Below, in pieces: positions 1 through 10,071 of a DNA stretch of 64,000 bases. The notes under the pieces were generated by a model. It searched no databases and was not told where the DNA came from. It saw only the letters and a list, made by a program, of their open reading frames with translations. The position numbers were made by a program, and so were the translations under genes. The first letter of the stretch is position 1. Each line of letters starts with the position of its first letter. Source of the DNA: Rhabdophis nuchalis (Eukaryota; Chordata; Lepidosauria; Squamata; Natricidae); assembly GCA_039707465.1 (NCBI GenBank), contig CM077647.1:43027110-43091109 (forward strand), in the 5' to 3' direction.

Positions 1-720
1 TTTTTATTTTAAACATTAATTCTTGTTAGTTTTAATAATTTAGAATAAACACACATACACACACACCACCACCATCATTGTTTTAACAAACTATGTGGTT
101 CACATGTGGGTTTTTTTTCAGAATCACTCTGCTATTTCCAATTTATTATCTTACTCCAGGATTCTTGCCAAATCTTAACAATAGTCTCATTAACAAAGAG
201 TTATTGCAACGCCCTATATTGCACTACCTTCTTTGTTTGGCAATGAACTTGATAATCTCTGCACTTAAGGGAAGCCTAATTTAACGTGTTGATTCCAGTT
301 TCTACTATTAAGGATTGCAACTGCTTGTCAAACAGAGCCATTCTTTGTGCATCAGCTGCCAGAATGTGAAGAATTCTCCCTTTACAAACTCCAGTGGAAG
401 AGGAGATGTTCATTTCATGTATAATACATTCTTGCTACCCTTCACTCACAGTGTATTTTTTCCATACTAAAATAAAATAAAATAATTTCCACATAAAGTA
501 AATGGTTTCCTGCCCGAACATACTAATCTTATTTTTTAATAATTGATTCACTCATTAAAAAAAAAAAAAAAGGGGGGGGGGGAACCCTACTATTTGATGA
601 ACATGCTCAAATAGAATAGCTTCTCAATAATTTTATATAAGCAAAGACATATCTGGAGTTCATACTTTCTTTTTATACTTGATATTCTTATATAATATCT
701 AAGATATTATTGTTGCTTGA
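1..720. other. AT-rich unique sequence, nothing recognised
   Basis: I see no coding frame with family similarity and no clear repeat here. The only notable feature is a homopolymer pair at about 557-582, fifteen A followed by eleven G. It may be the relic of a retroelement poly(A) tail, but no element body is visible next to it. Confidence 0.5.
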
Positions 721-1367
721 AGATAGATAGATAGATAGATTTTATTTTTCTATACTGCGTCCTCTCCCCAGGGGGACTCGGAGCGGTGCACAGGGAAAAT
801 TAAAACAGCATAAAATATATACATAAATAAATACAATAAAAACAAATTAAATCAACTGTCCCTGTACTAAAATCCCCATTTTAAAATTAACATTCCCTAA
901 CCCCTGAGGTAGAGACTAACCTAGGCCGGCCAAGCAGAAAAAGTGAGTTTTTAATTTCTGACGGAAGGAGCGGAGGTCCGTAGTTGTTCTAATGTCGGGG
1001 GGAAGGTCGTTCCAGAGGGCTGGGCCCGCCACAGAGAAGGCCCTTCCCCTGGGCGTCGGCCGCTGACAAAGTCTAGTGGACGGCACCCGGAGAAGTCCCT
1101 CTCTGTGGGAGCGAATCGGCCGGGAAGATGTATGGGGCAGAATCCGATCCCGCAGATAGCTAGGTCCCGAGCCATGGAGCGCTTTAAAGATGAGAACTAA
1201 CACCTTGAAGCGCACCCGAAAGACGACAGGTAGCCAGTGCAGCTCGCGCAAGAGCGGTGTTACATGGGTATACCTTGCGGTACCCATTATTGCTCGCGCA
1301 GCTGCATTCTGGACCAGCTGAAGTCTTCGGGTGCACCTCAAGGGGAGCCCCATGTAGAGAGAGAATC
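721..1367 (-). mobile_element. L2-clade LINE, 3' end fragment (copy 1)
   Basis: This is a 5'-truncated L2-type non-LTR retrotransposon on the minus strand. The minus-strand frame 1353-916 encodes the C-terminal part of ORF2, downstream of the reverse transcriptase core, with the family stretches MGLPLRCTRRLQLVQNAAAR, ELHWLPVVFRVRFKVL and ALWNDLPPDIR. These recur in the other L2 copies of the window (11.6-12.1, 32.2-32.6, 44.0-44.5 and 58.1-58.7 kb). The 3' UTR carries the conserved terminal block with the GTGCACCGC motif and ends at about 740 against a short GATA repeat (721-740), probably its tail microsatellite. No catalytic domain remains. Confidence 0.9.
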
Positions 1368-2227
1368 AAGATGTTCAGCAGGCAGCCTCAGATTACTAGC
1401 TTCATTGTACATGGGAAATGAAGAAGGCCTGGGTAACTAAGTTACAGTTGATATTTCATCCCCCCTCCTTTACATGCTTCTTTTCAAGGGCTTTTCACAC
1501 CTTTTCAGTGAAAGCAAGCTTACTCAATCATTTATAGCACTTGACGCTCCTCACCAATCATCCTTTAGCATCTTGACAATAAATACCATCCGTTGCTTTT
1601 CTGTTCCTCTTTTATAACCTCTCTAAATGCAGTAGATTCCAAAATGACTTTTTCCAAAGTATAATGGTACTTTTATGTAATATAAAGATAAGCTGGCTGC
1701 ACAAGTAGAAGTTTCATTTATCTAGAAGGCTCACATTAATTAGACTTTCAGAAGTTCTGAGTACTCTTGAGAATCTTCAAGGATAAAAGCAAACATTTAT
1801 TTTCACAGCATCTTTCCCATAATGATGCTAATGGTGTTCCTTTTTATCCAAAGACAGCCAGCTATTTAAATCACAAGGTCTTTTCTGAAGGATATTTTCC
1901 ATCTGGCAAACTTTATTTCACATTGTCATGTTAAAAATGGTTAATCAGAAGCAACCCACAGAGAGAATGAGTTTCAGTATTAAAGACATTTGAACAAGTT
2001 GGGCCCTGTCTTATACTATAGATGTAAGATTCAGAAACCTGCATCTCATTTTAACAGATTGTGTTGAATTTGTATATAAAAAGCAACTAAGGGACATACC
2101 TTGCAGTAAGGTTAAGAGGTATTCACACTTTTAAAAAATGCCTCTTCCCACCAAGGGTGTAATTATCTTCTTTAATCTCTGGTCATCTAATAGCGGCCTG
2201 GAGGCCTCTGTGCAGTGTTTTTATCTC
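1368..2227. other. Unique AT-rich sequence
   Basis: I see no recognisable element or coding frame. Short open frames here lack family motifs and codon structure. Confidence 0.4.
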
Positions 2228-2418
2228 ACATTTATTATTTTAATAAATATTCCTTCCTCCTCCTATTTCACCATAACAACAATTCTGTGAGGTGAGTTGG
2301 ACTGAGAAAAAGTGACTAGCTCAGGTCATCCAGCTGGCTTTCATGCCTAAAATGGGACTAGAACTCACAGTTTTATGCTTTCTAATCCAATGCCTTAACC
2401 ATCAAACCAGTGGAACTG
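2228..2418 (-). mobile_element. Sauria-type tRNA-derived SINE
   Basis: On the minus strand this reads as a squamate Sauria SINE. A tRNA-like head has a degraded Pol III B box at 2355-2369 (TGTGAGTTCTAGTCC). It is followed by the conserved middle (AGCTGG...AGTCACTTTTTC...CCAACTCACCTCACAG) and the BovB-like 3' part with TAGGAGGAGGAAGGAA and a TAAATAAT tail. The body is mutated, so it is an old copy. The family name is from memory of the consensus, not a search. Confidence 0.75.
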
Positions 2419-2743
2419 CTCCCTAACATTGCGCTTTTCTTTACAGCTTAGAAGTCTCAGCCCCAAGTGCTCCTACCCACTACTAGCACCACTTTGGCCT
2501 TCACTTTCCACATCTTTTCAAGTTCTCAATTCAGGCACTGGTTGTCCAGTTTCTTGTATTCATTTTTCCTGATGTTGTTGTCACTTTGAATTGCTACATC
2601 AATAACCACATTCTCTTCTGTCTTTCTTTACTATGTATATATCCTTCTAGTTTCTTTATATTTTGGATACGAGTTTAAGGAAAAGAATAAAAAATTTTTT
2701 GCTAAATGATCAGAGTTAAATTTTCTGTGAATATAATATATAC

Positions 2744-3118
2744 CAGTGATTGCGAACCTTTTGCGGCTCACGTGCCAAAAGCAGGGGGAGCGCAGGGGGG
2801 GTCGTGCGTAGGCGTGCCACACCCATAATGGCATGTGCACAACCCCCTGCTTTTGGCTCATGTTTTTCACCCTCCCCAGGCTCCAGAGGCTTTCTAGGAG
2901 CCTGGGGAGGGTGAAAACAGCCTCCTCCTCCCCCCTCCAGAGGTTTCAGGAGCTTCTCTGAAGCCTCCAGAGGGCAAAAAAAGACCTCAAAAGAAGGGCT
3001 AAATCAGCTGGCCAATGCACACAAGCATGCTGGAGCTGACAGGGCAACGCCTCGCGTGCCCTAAGAAATGGTTCCATGTGCCACCTGTGGCACCCGTGCC
3101 ATAGGTTCGCCATCATGG
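2744..3118. mobile_element. hAT-like MITE, 375 bp, perfect 8-bp TSD
   Basis: This non-autonomous DNA transposon starts CAGTGATTGCGAACC and ends GGTTCGCCATCATGG, an imperfect terminal inverted repeat. The sequence ATATATAC flanks it on both sides (2736-2743 and 3119-3126), an exact 8-bp duplication as hAT transposases make. The interior is GC-richer than its flanks and has no coding capacity. Short open frames inside it are incidental. Confidence 0.85.
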
Positions 3119-3439
3119 ATATATACTGTCTGAGTTCTTTACCAATGGGAACAAGGCTTATGGGAATGTGCCCCAGATAATTTCAGGAAATGAGAAGTGG
3201 GGGGGGGGGAGGGAGGACAGAAGATAAGAAAAGATGGCCTAAATTTCACATTGGCAAATGTAATTTGTTTTTGATCATGTGAAAAAACCTAAACTTTTTA
3301 TAAATGTAAAATGTGCCCTTTAAAAAAACCTTTTAAAAACAATTTGATGTTTAAGTTTTTTTTAAAAAGTGTTGCAGGTATTGCTGATCTGTGTTTAAGA
3401 GAATCAAATAGTGAAAGTATTTTTTTTTGTTTTTTAAAA
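3119..3439. other. Short unique interval
   Basis: Apart from the MITE target duplication at its start, this interval holds only AT-rich sequence with T and A runs and one G-rich run near 3200. Confidence 0.4.
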
Positions 3440-3565
3440 AAATATTCATATCCTGCCTTTATTATTTTTACAAATAACTCAAGTTAGCTACTTCCTCCTC
3501 CTATTTTCCCTACAGCAGAAGCTGTGAAGAAAATCACCCAGCTGGCTTTCATGGCAAATGTGGGG
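3440..3565 (-). mobile_element. Sauria SINE fragment (3' half)
   Basis: The minus strand shows the Sauria SINE tail and middle: AATAATAAAGGCAGGATATG, TAGGAGGAGGAAGTAG and GAAAGCCAGCTGGGTGAT. The tRNA-like head is missing. The fragment ends where L2 sequence of the opposite orientation starts near 3570, so the SINE was truncated there or the L2 joined it. Confidence 0.65.
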
Positions 3566-3567
3566 TT

Positions 3568-4017
3568 AAGGGATTCTGCCCCATACATCCTGCCCCATAC
3601 ATCCTCACGGCCGATTCACTCCCACAGAGAGGGACTTCTCCGGGTGCCGTCCACTAGACTTTGTCAGCGGGCGACGCCCAGGGGAAGGGCTCTCTCTGTG
3701 GCGGGCCCGGCCCTCTGGAACGACCTTCCACCCGATATCAGAATGACCACGGACCTCCGCTCCTTCCGTACGAAATTGAAGACCCATTTCTTTTGACTGG
3801 CCGGCCTTGGATAGTTTCTCTGTCTATAGATTTTAAATGTATTTTAATGGGTTTTTAATTATTTTTAGCACGGGATAATATTGTTTAATTGTGTTTTAAA
3901 GTATGTATTTTTGTATTTATTGTTTATATTGTTTTTAGTTCTTCCTGTGCACCGCCCCGGATCCCTGTGGGGAGAGGGAGCGGTTAATAAATTCGAATTT
4001 ATTATTATTATTATTAT
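3568..4017 (+). mobile_element. L2-clade LINE, 3' end fragment (copy 2)
   Basis: This plus-strand copy keeps only the last part of ORF2 and the 3' UTR. The frame 3524-3796 carries the family C-terminus (SHREGLLRVPSTRLCQR, ALWNDLPPDIR, LRSF) and a stop just after it. The 3' UTR has the GTGCACCGCCCCGG block and ends with a TTATTA repeat at 3999-4017. An 18-bp duplication of TGCCCCATACATCC type sits at its left edge (about 3578-3604). Confidence 0.88.
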
Positions 4018-4186
4018 GAAGAAATTCTTGATAAATGAATCATGTGATTGATTTTTTCCCCCCATTATTTTGAAAAGGGCTAATACTAGTACAGCGTTGT
4101 AAAACTAGTTTGCAAGATATTGCCAAAATACTTACAATGCAAAAACCTATTTGCATTTGTATGCAACTGTGATCAAAGTTGGAAAC

Positions 4187-4437
4187 TTTGTTGTTGTTGT
4201 TAGTTGCGAAGTCATGTTCGACCCATCACAACCTCATGGACAATGTTCCTCCAGGCCTTCCTGTCCTCTACCATCCTCTGGAGTCCATTTAAGCTCATGC
4301 CTACTGCTTTGGTGACTCCATCTAGCCACCTCATTCTCTGTCATCCCGTTCTTCTTTTGTCCTCAGTCTTTCCCAGAATTAGGCTCTTCTCCAGTGAGTC
4401 CTTCCTTCTCATCAGGTGGCCTATATGGCATCAAAAA
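4187..4437 (-). mobile_element. BovB/RTE LINE 3' end fragment
   Basis: On the minus strand this reads as the end of a BovB-type RTE ORF: a degraded form of the terminal block in which the family has HGV-SRTRLSD-like residues, followed by a short 3' UTR and a CAACAA tail (plus strand GTTGTTGTTGTTAGTTGC, from about 4187). Only about 250 bp remain, corresponding to the region after the RT core. Matching to BovB rests on my knowledge of the family's ORF end; the better copy at 41143-41890 supports it. Confidence 0.75.
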
Positions 4438-5407
4438 TGAAAACAGGGAAATTCTATGGATTCTTGTCCATTATGCACAAGAAGGATATTATATTTTAAG
4501 GACAAATTAAGTGACAAAGACAATCACAAGTTTCTTCTGTTTACAAAATAACACATGTATAATAAGAAATAGATCTCGCAAGGCTCTAAAGTCATGTGAA
4601 CAAATGACATTTCACCAAACATTATATTATACTTTTAATATATTTGATTATATTTAAATTTATCCAGATCTTTAAGTATAATCCAGATTGTGTATGGAAA
4701 CATCAAGCTATATACAGAGAAAAACATAATTAGCCAGGTTAACTTGGTTAGTATGTTTTTATACTTTGTATACAAGTCAGTTCTCAACATTGGAACACTG
4801 AATGAGATAACACACCACTTATTTTAAGATTGCTTTCAAAATGGGTGCTTTTTATATTCAACATTTGATATTTTATTTTGTATGCAACTCCTTTTTTCAG
4901 TTTAGGTAATAATTGAGGTGTAATTATGTTGATTGTAAAGGAACCTGCACTTCATTATTTTTAGCCTATAGATTTCCATCACATCTTATTGTTCTTATAA
5001 TTCATTTAAGATTGTTTTCAAATATTTTCAAACAGTTTCTATAGTAGTATAGAAAAACAATGTTTGGCTCATTCATATGGGCATTTTTCATGCATTTTTT
5101 TTTTTGTAATGCATTGTGGACAAAATCACAATAATTGAACTTTAAGAATTTTTATTTCTTTGTTATTTTAGGATGATAGACAGACAATACTAGTTTTAGA
5201 AACCTGAACTAAAATTCATTTGAATCATTTATATTTAGTCATGGAAACTTAAGAAGGATATAGGAGTTTAATAAATATACAACAAAGTGAATAAACAATC
5301 CAGACTAAATTTATGCAGCAGTTTAAAACAAGTACTTTAAAACAAATCAGTTTTTTTTAAAGTCACATGTCACATATAATTTTTAAATTTCAGCTAAGGA
5401 CTCTTTA
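4438..5407. other. Unique AT-rich sequence
   Basis: No element or gene is recognisable. The sequence is AT-rich without obvious periodicity. Confidence 0.4.
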
Positions 5408-5712
5408 CAGGTAGTCTTCAACTCACAATTTGCTTGGTGACTGTTCAAAGTTACAAAATGACTGAAAAAAGTGATTTATGATAATTTTTCATGGTTATGA
5501 CTACTGCAGCATCCCCATGGTCACATGATTTACATTTGGATGCTTGATATGTGATCACATTTATGACTGTTGCAGTGTCCCAGGGTCATGTGATCATCTT
5601 TTGTGACCTTCTGACAAACAAAGTCAATGGGGAAACCAGAGTCACTTAACAACCATGTTACTAATTTAACAACTGCAGTAGCAAAATTGCAATGGTTGGC
5701 TAAACAGTCAAA
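5408..5712 (+). mobile_element. DNA-transposon MITE fragment (CAGGTAGTC family)
   Basis: The left end CAGGTAGTCTTCAACTCA starts a short palindromic non-autonomous element. Internal blocks (CATCCCCATGGTCACATGAT, GTCATGTGATCATC, AACAACCATGTTACTAA) are shared with the complete copy at 28607-28985. The right terminal inverted repeat is missing, so this copy is truncated. I do not know its transposase superfamily. Confidence 0.65.
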
Positions 5713-5844
5713 GCAATGATTGCTGTTTTTGTGCATGCTTAAACTTTGTATCTTTGGTGCATGCAGCAACATAGAATCTCAGCATCTTCATGTACTGCTG
5801 TATGAATTGCTATTTTTTAAATGACATGTTTAAACAAAAACAGA

Positions 5845-6050
5845 GTTGTGGTTGTGCAGTGGTTAAAATGCAGTACTGTAGGTTAATTCTGCTGACTGTT
5901 GATTGCCTGCCATTTGGCAGTTCAAATCTCATGAGGCTCAAGGAAAATAAGGCCCAGATTCTTGGGGCAATAGGCTAAGTCCGTAAACTGCTTAGAGAGG
6001 GTTGCAAAAAGCACGGTGAAGCAGTATATTAAGTGCTATTGCTATTGCTA
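5845..6050 (+). mobile_element. tRNA-derived SINE with TATTGC tail
   Basis: The sequence has an A-box-like stretch at 5853-5870 (TGTGCAGTGGTTAAAATG) and a B box at 5919-5930 (AGTTCAAATCTC), spaced as in a tRNA gene. It is followed by a body with GGGGCAATAGGCTAAGTC and a tail of GCTATT repeats at 6035-6050. It differs from the Sauria SINE in both head and tail. Such a SINE is moved in trans by a LINE; which one is not clear from the tail. Confidence 0.75.
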
Positions 6051-6697
6051 ATATATTAAATGAAAAAGAAAAAAAGTTAATCTGAACATAAAGTAAACTA
6101 GAGTTGGTTAAAGAAATTACAATATATTTGTTACAAGTACTCTATTGAAAACAAGCTAGATAAGATAATTATAGAGCAAAATATACACTCAAGAATTACT
6201 GCCATATGATGTAAATGCTATCAGTAAAAATGCTGAAATTGGGGCAAAATAAGATGAAAATGGAAGAAAGCAGCCCTTCATGAATTGGTGATGAAATGAT
6301 ATACAATACTTTGTACAGTATTTATATGTGCAGAGTAAGATAAGGAGCTAATCCAATTAAAAAAAAAAACCCAGAAGAAAATAAGTTTCAAAGCCAGTGA
6401 TAAATGACTTTGGCAATTTTGTAAAGGCAATGGATCATAAACAAATATTTAGTGAGGTATTAAAAACACCAAAGGAAGAGAGGTTTTTAAGAAAAGTTTA
6501 CTTAAGCTAATTGAGAATGAAGGCCTCATACTGTCACAAATTTGTAATGCTGATCAGACTTTTTGTGCTAGTGTTTAGTTTCCAAGAGTACTCAAGCCTT
6601 TAGACATTAAAAAAACCCTCAACAGCAGGATAAAAATTCAGCAAAGATCAGATTTCAGTGTTAGTTTATGTAGACACAAACAAATTGCACAGATTAA
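6051..6697. other. Unique AT-rich sequence
   Basis: Nothing recognised before the palindrome that starts at 6698. Confidence 0.4.
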
Positions 6698-6891
6698 CAG
6701 TAGTCATTTTTGGTAAATCATGTCGAGTGCCAAAATACATTGTATATTTACCACCAGATATACAGTAAATTGTAATGGACAGAAGTCCTGATTTACATCA
6801 ATTTACGTCCATTACAATTTACTGTATATCTGGTGGTAAATATACAATGTATTTTGGAATTCTTGACATGATTTACCAAAAATGACTACTG
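6698..6891. repeat. Near-perfect palindrome, 83/85-bp arms, 26-bp loop
   Basis: The left arm (6698-6780) and right arm (6807-6891) are reverse complements except for a short patch (left GTCGAGTGCC, right GGAATTCTTGAC) that holds a few mismatches and a 2-bp length difference. The spacer is 26 bp. The transcript of either strand would fold into a hairpin of about 80 bp. I see no TIR with a target duplication around it, so it is not an obvious MITE. Confidence 0.9.
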
Positions 6892-7152
6892 TTTTTTCAA
6901 AGGATTCTATTTTTTCAAAGGATTCAATTTTCATGAATCCTTTGTGTTAAAAATATATAGAAATATATAAAAATTAATGCTGAAAATACAAACTGAAAGT
7001 TTAAACTTCCCTAAATCCGGCCAATGACTTCATGCATACACTGGGGTGGGGGGTGGGGGGGTTGGTGTACGAAAGGTGGAAAGTTCTTGGTTTTTCTATA
7101 AAAAATCTAAAAAAAATATAAATGGAATAATCACTTAGCCTATGGACTAGGG
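6892..7152. other. Spacer between palindrome and hAT element
   Basis: It contains a short direct repeat TTTTTTCAAAGGATTC (about 6893-6925) and a G-rich run at 7040-7061 that could form a G-quadruplex. The last 8 bp (GACTAGGG) are the left target flank of the hAT element. Confidence 0.5.
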
Positions 7153-7204
7153 CAGTGGTTGGCAAACCGCGGCTCGCGAGCCGCATGCGGCTCTTTGGCT
7201 CCTT

Positions 7205-7890
7205 TAATGTGTCTCTTCAGTCTCTCTCTGATTCCCTCCCTTCCTCCCTCTGTCTTTCTCTCTCTCTGTACCTCTCTCTGTCTGTCGGTCACTGTGTCTG
7301 TCCATAGAATACTGCGTGAAGCAGTGGCGAGTCTCTGTGCTGCCGGCGAGGCCATCCACACGGGGCGATGTCCCCCTCATGTTCCTGGTCTTCCCCGATG
7401 GTGTCTGGAGTGATCTGCGGCCATACAGAAACTCGCCGCTTTCCCACACAATGGAAATGATAGGCGCGTGCACGTCCTGTGGAATTACAGCCCATGTTCC
7501 CACCGTTACGAAGTCTCCAAGACTGTAATTGGGCGGGGCATGCATGCGCCTATCTTTTCCACGCCGTGGAAAAGCGGCAAGTCTCTGCACGGCTGCTGAT
7601 GGTCCCTCCTTCCCCTTTGCCTCTCTCTCTCTCTGTGTCTGTCAGACTTTGATTCCCTCCCTCCCTCCATCTCTCCCTCGCTCTGTGCCTCTCTCTGTCT
7701 GTCTGTCACTGTCTCTGTCCACAAAATACTGCATGGAGGAGCGCGGGCTCTGTGGTGACAGCGAGGCCATCTGGGGGGGGTCCCCTTCACATTCCTTGTC
7801 TCCCCGGATGCCGTCCGGAACCATCAGCAGCTGTGCAGAGATTTGCCATTTTTCCACGTTGTGGAAAAGATAGGTGCATGCATGCCTCAC
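7205..7890 (+). repeat. Left arm of hAT element, two tandem related units
   Basis: Two related units follow each other. Each has a pyrimidine-rich CTCTCTGTCTGTC stretch, then TACTGC, then a block with GCGAGGCCATC, TTCC(T/C)(G/T)GTCT and a site resembling GGAAAAGATAGG. The first spans about 7205-7570 and the second about 7600-7890. The same block occurs inverted at 12318-12640, so the element could fold back on itself. Confidence 0.7.
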
Positions 7891-7904
7891 CCAATCTATC
7901 ATTC

Positions 7905-7932
7905 GTTTGCGCATGCGTGAAGATGGCGGCAT
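7905..7932 (+). promoter_or_regulatory. L2 internal promoter motifs (NRF1-like, YY1-like)
   Basis: TTTGCGCATGCGTG at 7906-7919 resembles an NRF1 site (YGCGCAYGCGCR), and AAGATGGCGGC at 7920-7930 matches the YY1 core AAGATGGCGGC. The corresponding place in L2 copy 6 has a perfect NRF1 consensus (CGCGCATGCGCA, 48800-48811 in plus-strand coordinates) next to GAGATGGCGG. Two independent copies keep both motifs at the element's 5' end. A role in transcription start is inferred from TATA-less promoters of other LINEs. Confidence 0.6.
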
Positions 7933-8819
7933 GCCGTTGAGCTCTGTGCGGGTCGCGGGGCCTGTTGGCGGAAGAAACCTGCTGCCTGGCCCATTACCCA
8001 CCTGTAAGGGCCGTGCCCAGTAAGATGCCCACCCTGGCATTCCATCGAGACCCTGGTGGTCTCCCAGGGTGAGGTTTGGCGGCTGGGGTTGGTGAAGACG
8101 GCGGACGTCAGGCGGAGGGCGCCAGATGCTGGACAGCGCTGGAGGCCAAAGCCAGGAGGCCAGAGCCGGAGCTGGGAGGTGCTGGAGGCCAGAGCTGGGA
8201 GGCTGAAGGTGAGCTGGGCCGAGGCCGAAGAGGATCTGGGCCAAGGCCCGAGGGGCTCCAGGCTGAAGAGGACCTGGGCTGACGCCCCAAGGGGCACCAC
8301 ACTAGGCACTGGAGGCTGGAGGGCACCGGATGCGGGGCCGGATGCCGGAAAGATGCTGCTGTGGAGGCCGGGCTGGTTGCTGGGCATCCCTGGAGGCCGG
8401 AACCAGGAGGCCGGAGCCGGGAGGTGCTGGAGGCTGGTCCGGGAGGTCCAGAAGGCTGAAGAAGAGCTGGGCCGAGGCCGAAGGAGATCTGGGCCGAGGC
8501 CCGAGAGACGCTGTGCCAGACGCTGGGGACCGGAGCTGGGAAGAGCCGGCAGGTATTGGGGGCTGGAGGCTGAGGCTGTGAAATGGGCCCGAAGGCAGAG
8601 GCCGAAGAAGACCATAGGCCGCAACCTGAACTCGCCCCTACCCAATACCCATATTTATTTACAGCATTTTGTATGGACTGTTTTTACCACCTGAGATTTT
8701 ATGAACTTTAAGAGCTGGACTATTTTACTGGAACTGAGTGAACTATTTTAACTATTTAACATCTTATTTTAACATCTTATGTAGCCAACGTGGCCTTCGC
8801 AATAATTGTTTGACTCACC

Positions 8820-9146
8820 ATGTACTCAAGGGCTGACCTCATCTTACTGCAGGAGTCCTCCCTCTCGCAGGTTTGGCCCTCCGCTTTATCAAGGGCCCAC
8901 CTCAATGAAGGATTGATCAATCAAGAGAGGTGGGCAAAGCGTAAACTCAGGGGATTTTTAATAAAATGTGTAATTCAGTTTTTAGGGGGTTCCAGGGAGG
9001 GGGGAGGGATTAATCAGTTGGAGGCTGGGGACATGGTCAAGCCGGCCAGCGGAGTCAATAGAGAAGTGGGCGGGTCCGACAAGAGGGGGAACATAGGTCG
9101 ATCCTACAGAGGGGTTTCCCATCAGAACGGTCTTAGGGAGGGGTAG
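8820..9146 (+). pseudogene. L2 ORF2 N-terminal region (conserved leader ORF)
   Basis: This 108-residue frame precedes the endonuclease and is conserved in the two other long L2 copies (37.2-37.4 and 47.1-47.3 kb, minus strand). Shared residues are YSRADL...LSQ.WP, then AHL..GLI..ERW.KRKLRGF, a short basic block. Many vertebrate L2/CR1-type ORF2 proteins start with a YSR-x-x-LL stretch and a basic patch before the endonuclease, so I read it as the N-terminus of ORF2 rather than a separate gene. The endonuclease frame at 9178 is in another phase, so a frameshift lies between them in this copy. Confidence 0.6.
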
Positions 9147-9177
9147 GTGCGATGGGAGACAGGGATTCTATCATCGG

Positions 9178-9987
9178 TTGGGGGAACGTGGCCGTTGGTT
9201 ACAAGCGGTCAAATGCCCCAGTCCCCTGAGCTCCCCCCGCGATCTAGGAGGTCTGGGTTCACAGAGCCGGGGCCCTAGGTTGATGTTATGCAACACCAGG
9301 TCCATGGCCAACAAAGCCCCCATCATCAGCGACCTTGTGTTGGAGGGGGAGCCGGACCTGGTGGGTATTACGGAGACCTGGTTGGGCCATGAGGGAGGAT
9401 TACCTCTTGTGGAAATATGCCCACCAGGTTACCATGCATTTCATCAGCCCCGGGCCCTAGGCAGGGGTCGGGTGGTGGTGGTCATTGTTAAGGAAGGTCT
9501 TAAGCCGAGAGAGACCACTGTGCCAAAGACCACCGGCTGTGAGTCCCTCTGTGTGAAGTGGGGCTTAGGGAGGCAGCTGGGCTTGCTGATTGTGTACCTG
9601 GCTCCCCGCTATGTATCAGCAGCCCTGCCAGAGCTTCTCGAGGTGATCGCTGAGGTGGCAGTTGAGACCCCCAGACTTTTAGTCATGGAGGATTTCAACC
9701 TGCCATCAGTAGGCGAGACATCCGAGGTAGCTCAGGAGTTCATGGCCTCCATGACGGCCATGGACCTGACCCAAGTAATTCAGGGTCCCACACACAAGGG
9801 AGGACACACACTGGACCTAATTTTTGTCTCTGACCAGTGGATGAGTGATCTTGGAGTAGGGGATTTAGCCATCGTACCCCTGTCATGGTCGGATCACTCA
9901 TTTCTCCGGCTCGACTTTCTTACCGCTACACCCCACGGTGGGGAGGCAGAGCCTGAAATTCCCAGATGGTTCCGCCCAGGCGCCTGA
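9178..9987 (+). pseudogene. L2 endonuclease domain (APE-type)
   Basis: The 269-residue frame encodes an apurinic/apyrimidinic-type endonuclease, the enzyme that nicks target DNA for target-primed reverse transcription. Visible family motifs are LMLCNTRSM near residue 38, GITETWLGHEGG (catalytic Glu in ETW) near 64, LLVMEDFNLPS near 165 and PLSWSDHSFL near 240 (SDH motif). In the usual GDFN motif the Gly is Glu here, while Asp and Asn are kept. The frame ends at a stop (9985-9987) caused by a frameshift near 9975: the next segment (9966-10208, LMDPERF...LGPLPVTLTHASTEDL) continues the protein in another phase. Together with a second shift near 10070 the phase is restored for the RT. Confidence 0.88.
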
Positions 9988-10071
9988 TGGACCCCGAGAG
10001 GTTCCAGATGGAGCTTGGGCCATTACCTGTGACCCTGACCCACGCCTCGACTGAGGACCTAGTGGAGTACT

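Noticed and set aside
7899..8694. GC-rich open frames on both strands (for example 8645-7899 and 8056-8694)
   Set aside because: They lie in the L2 5' UTR; the frame is not kept in copy 6 at 48.2-48.8 kb, and GC-rich repeats explain the lack of stops.
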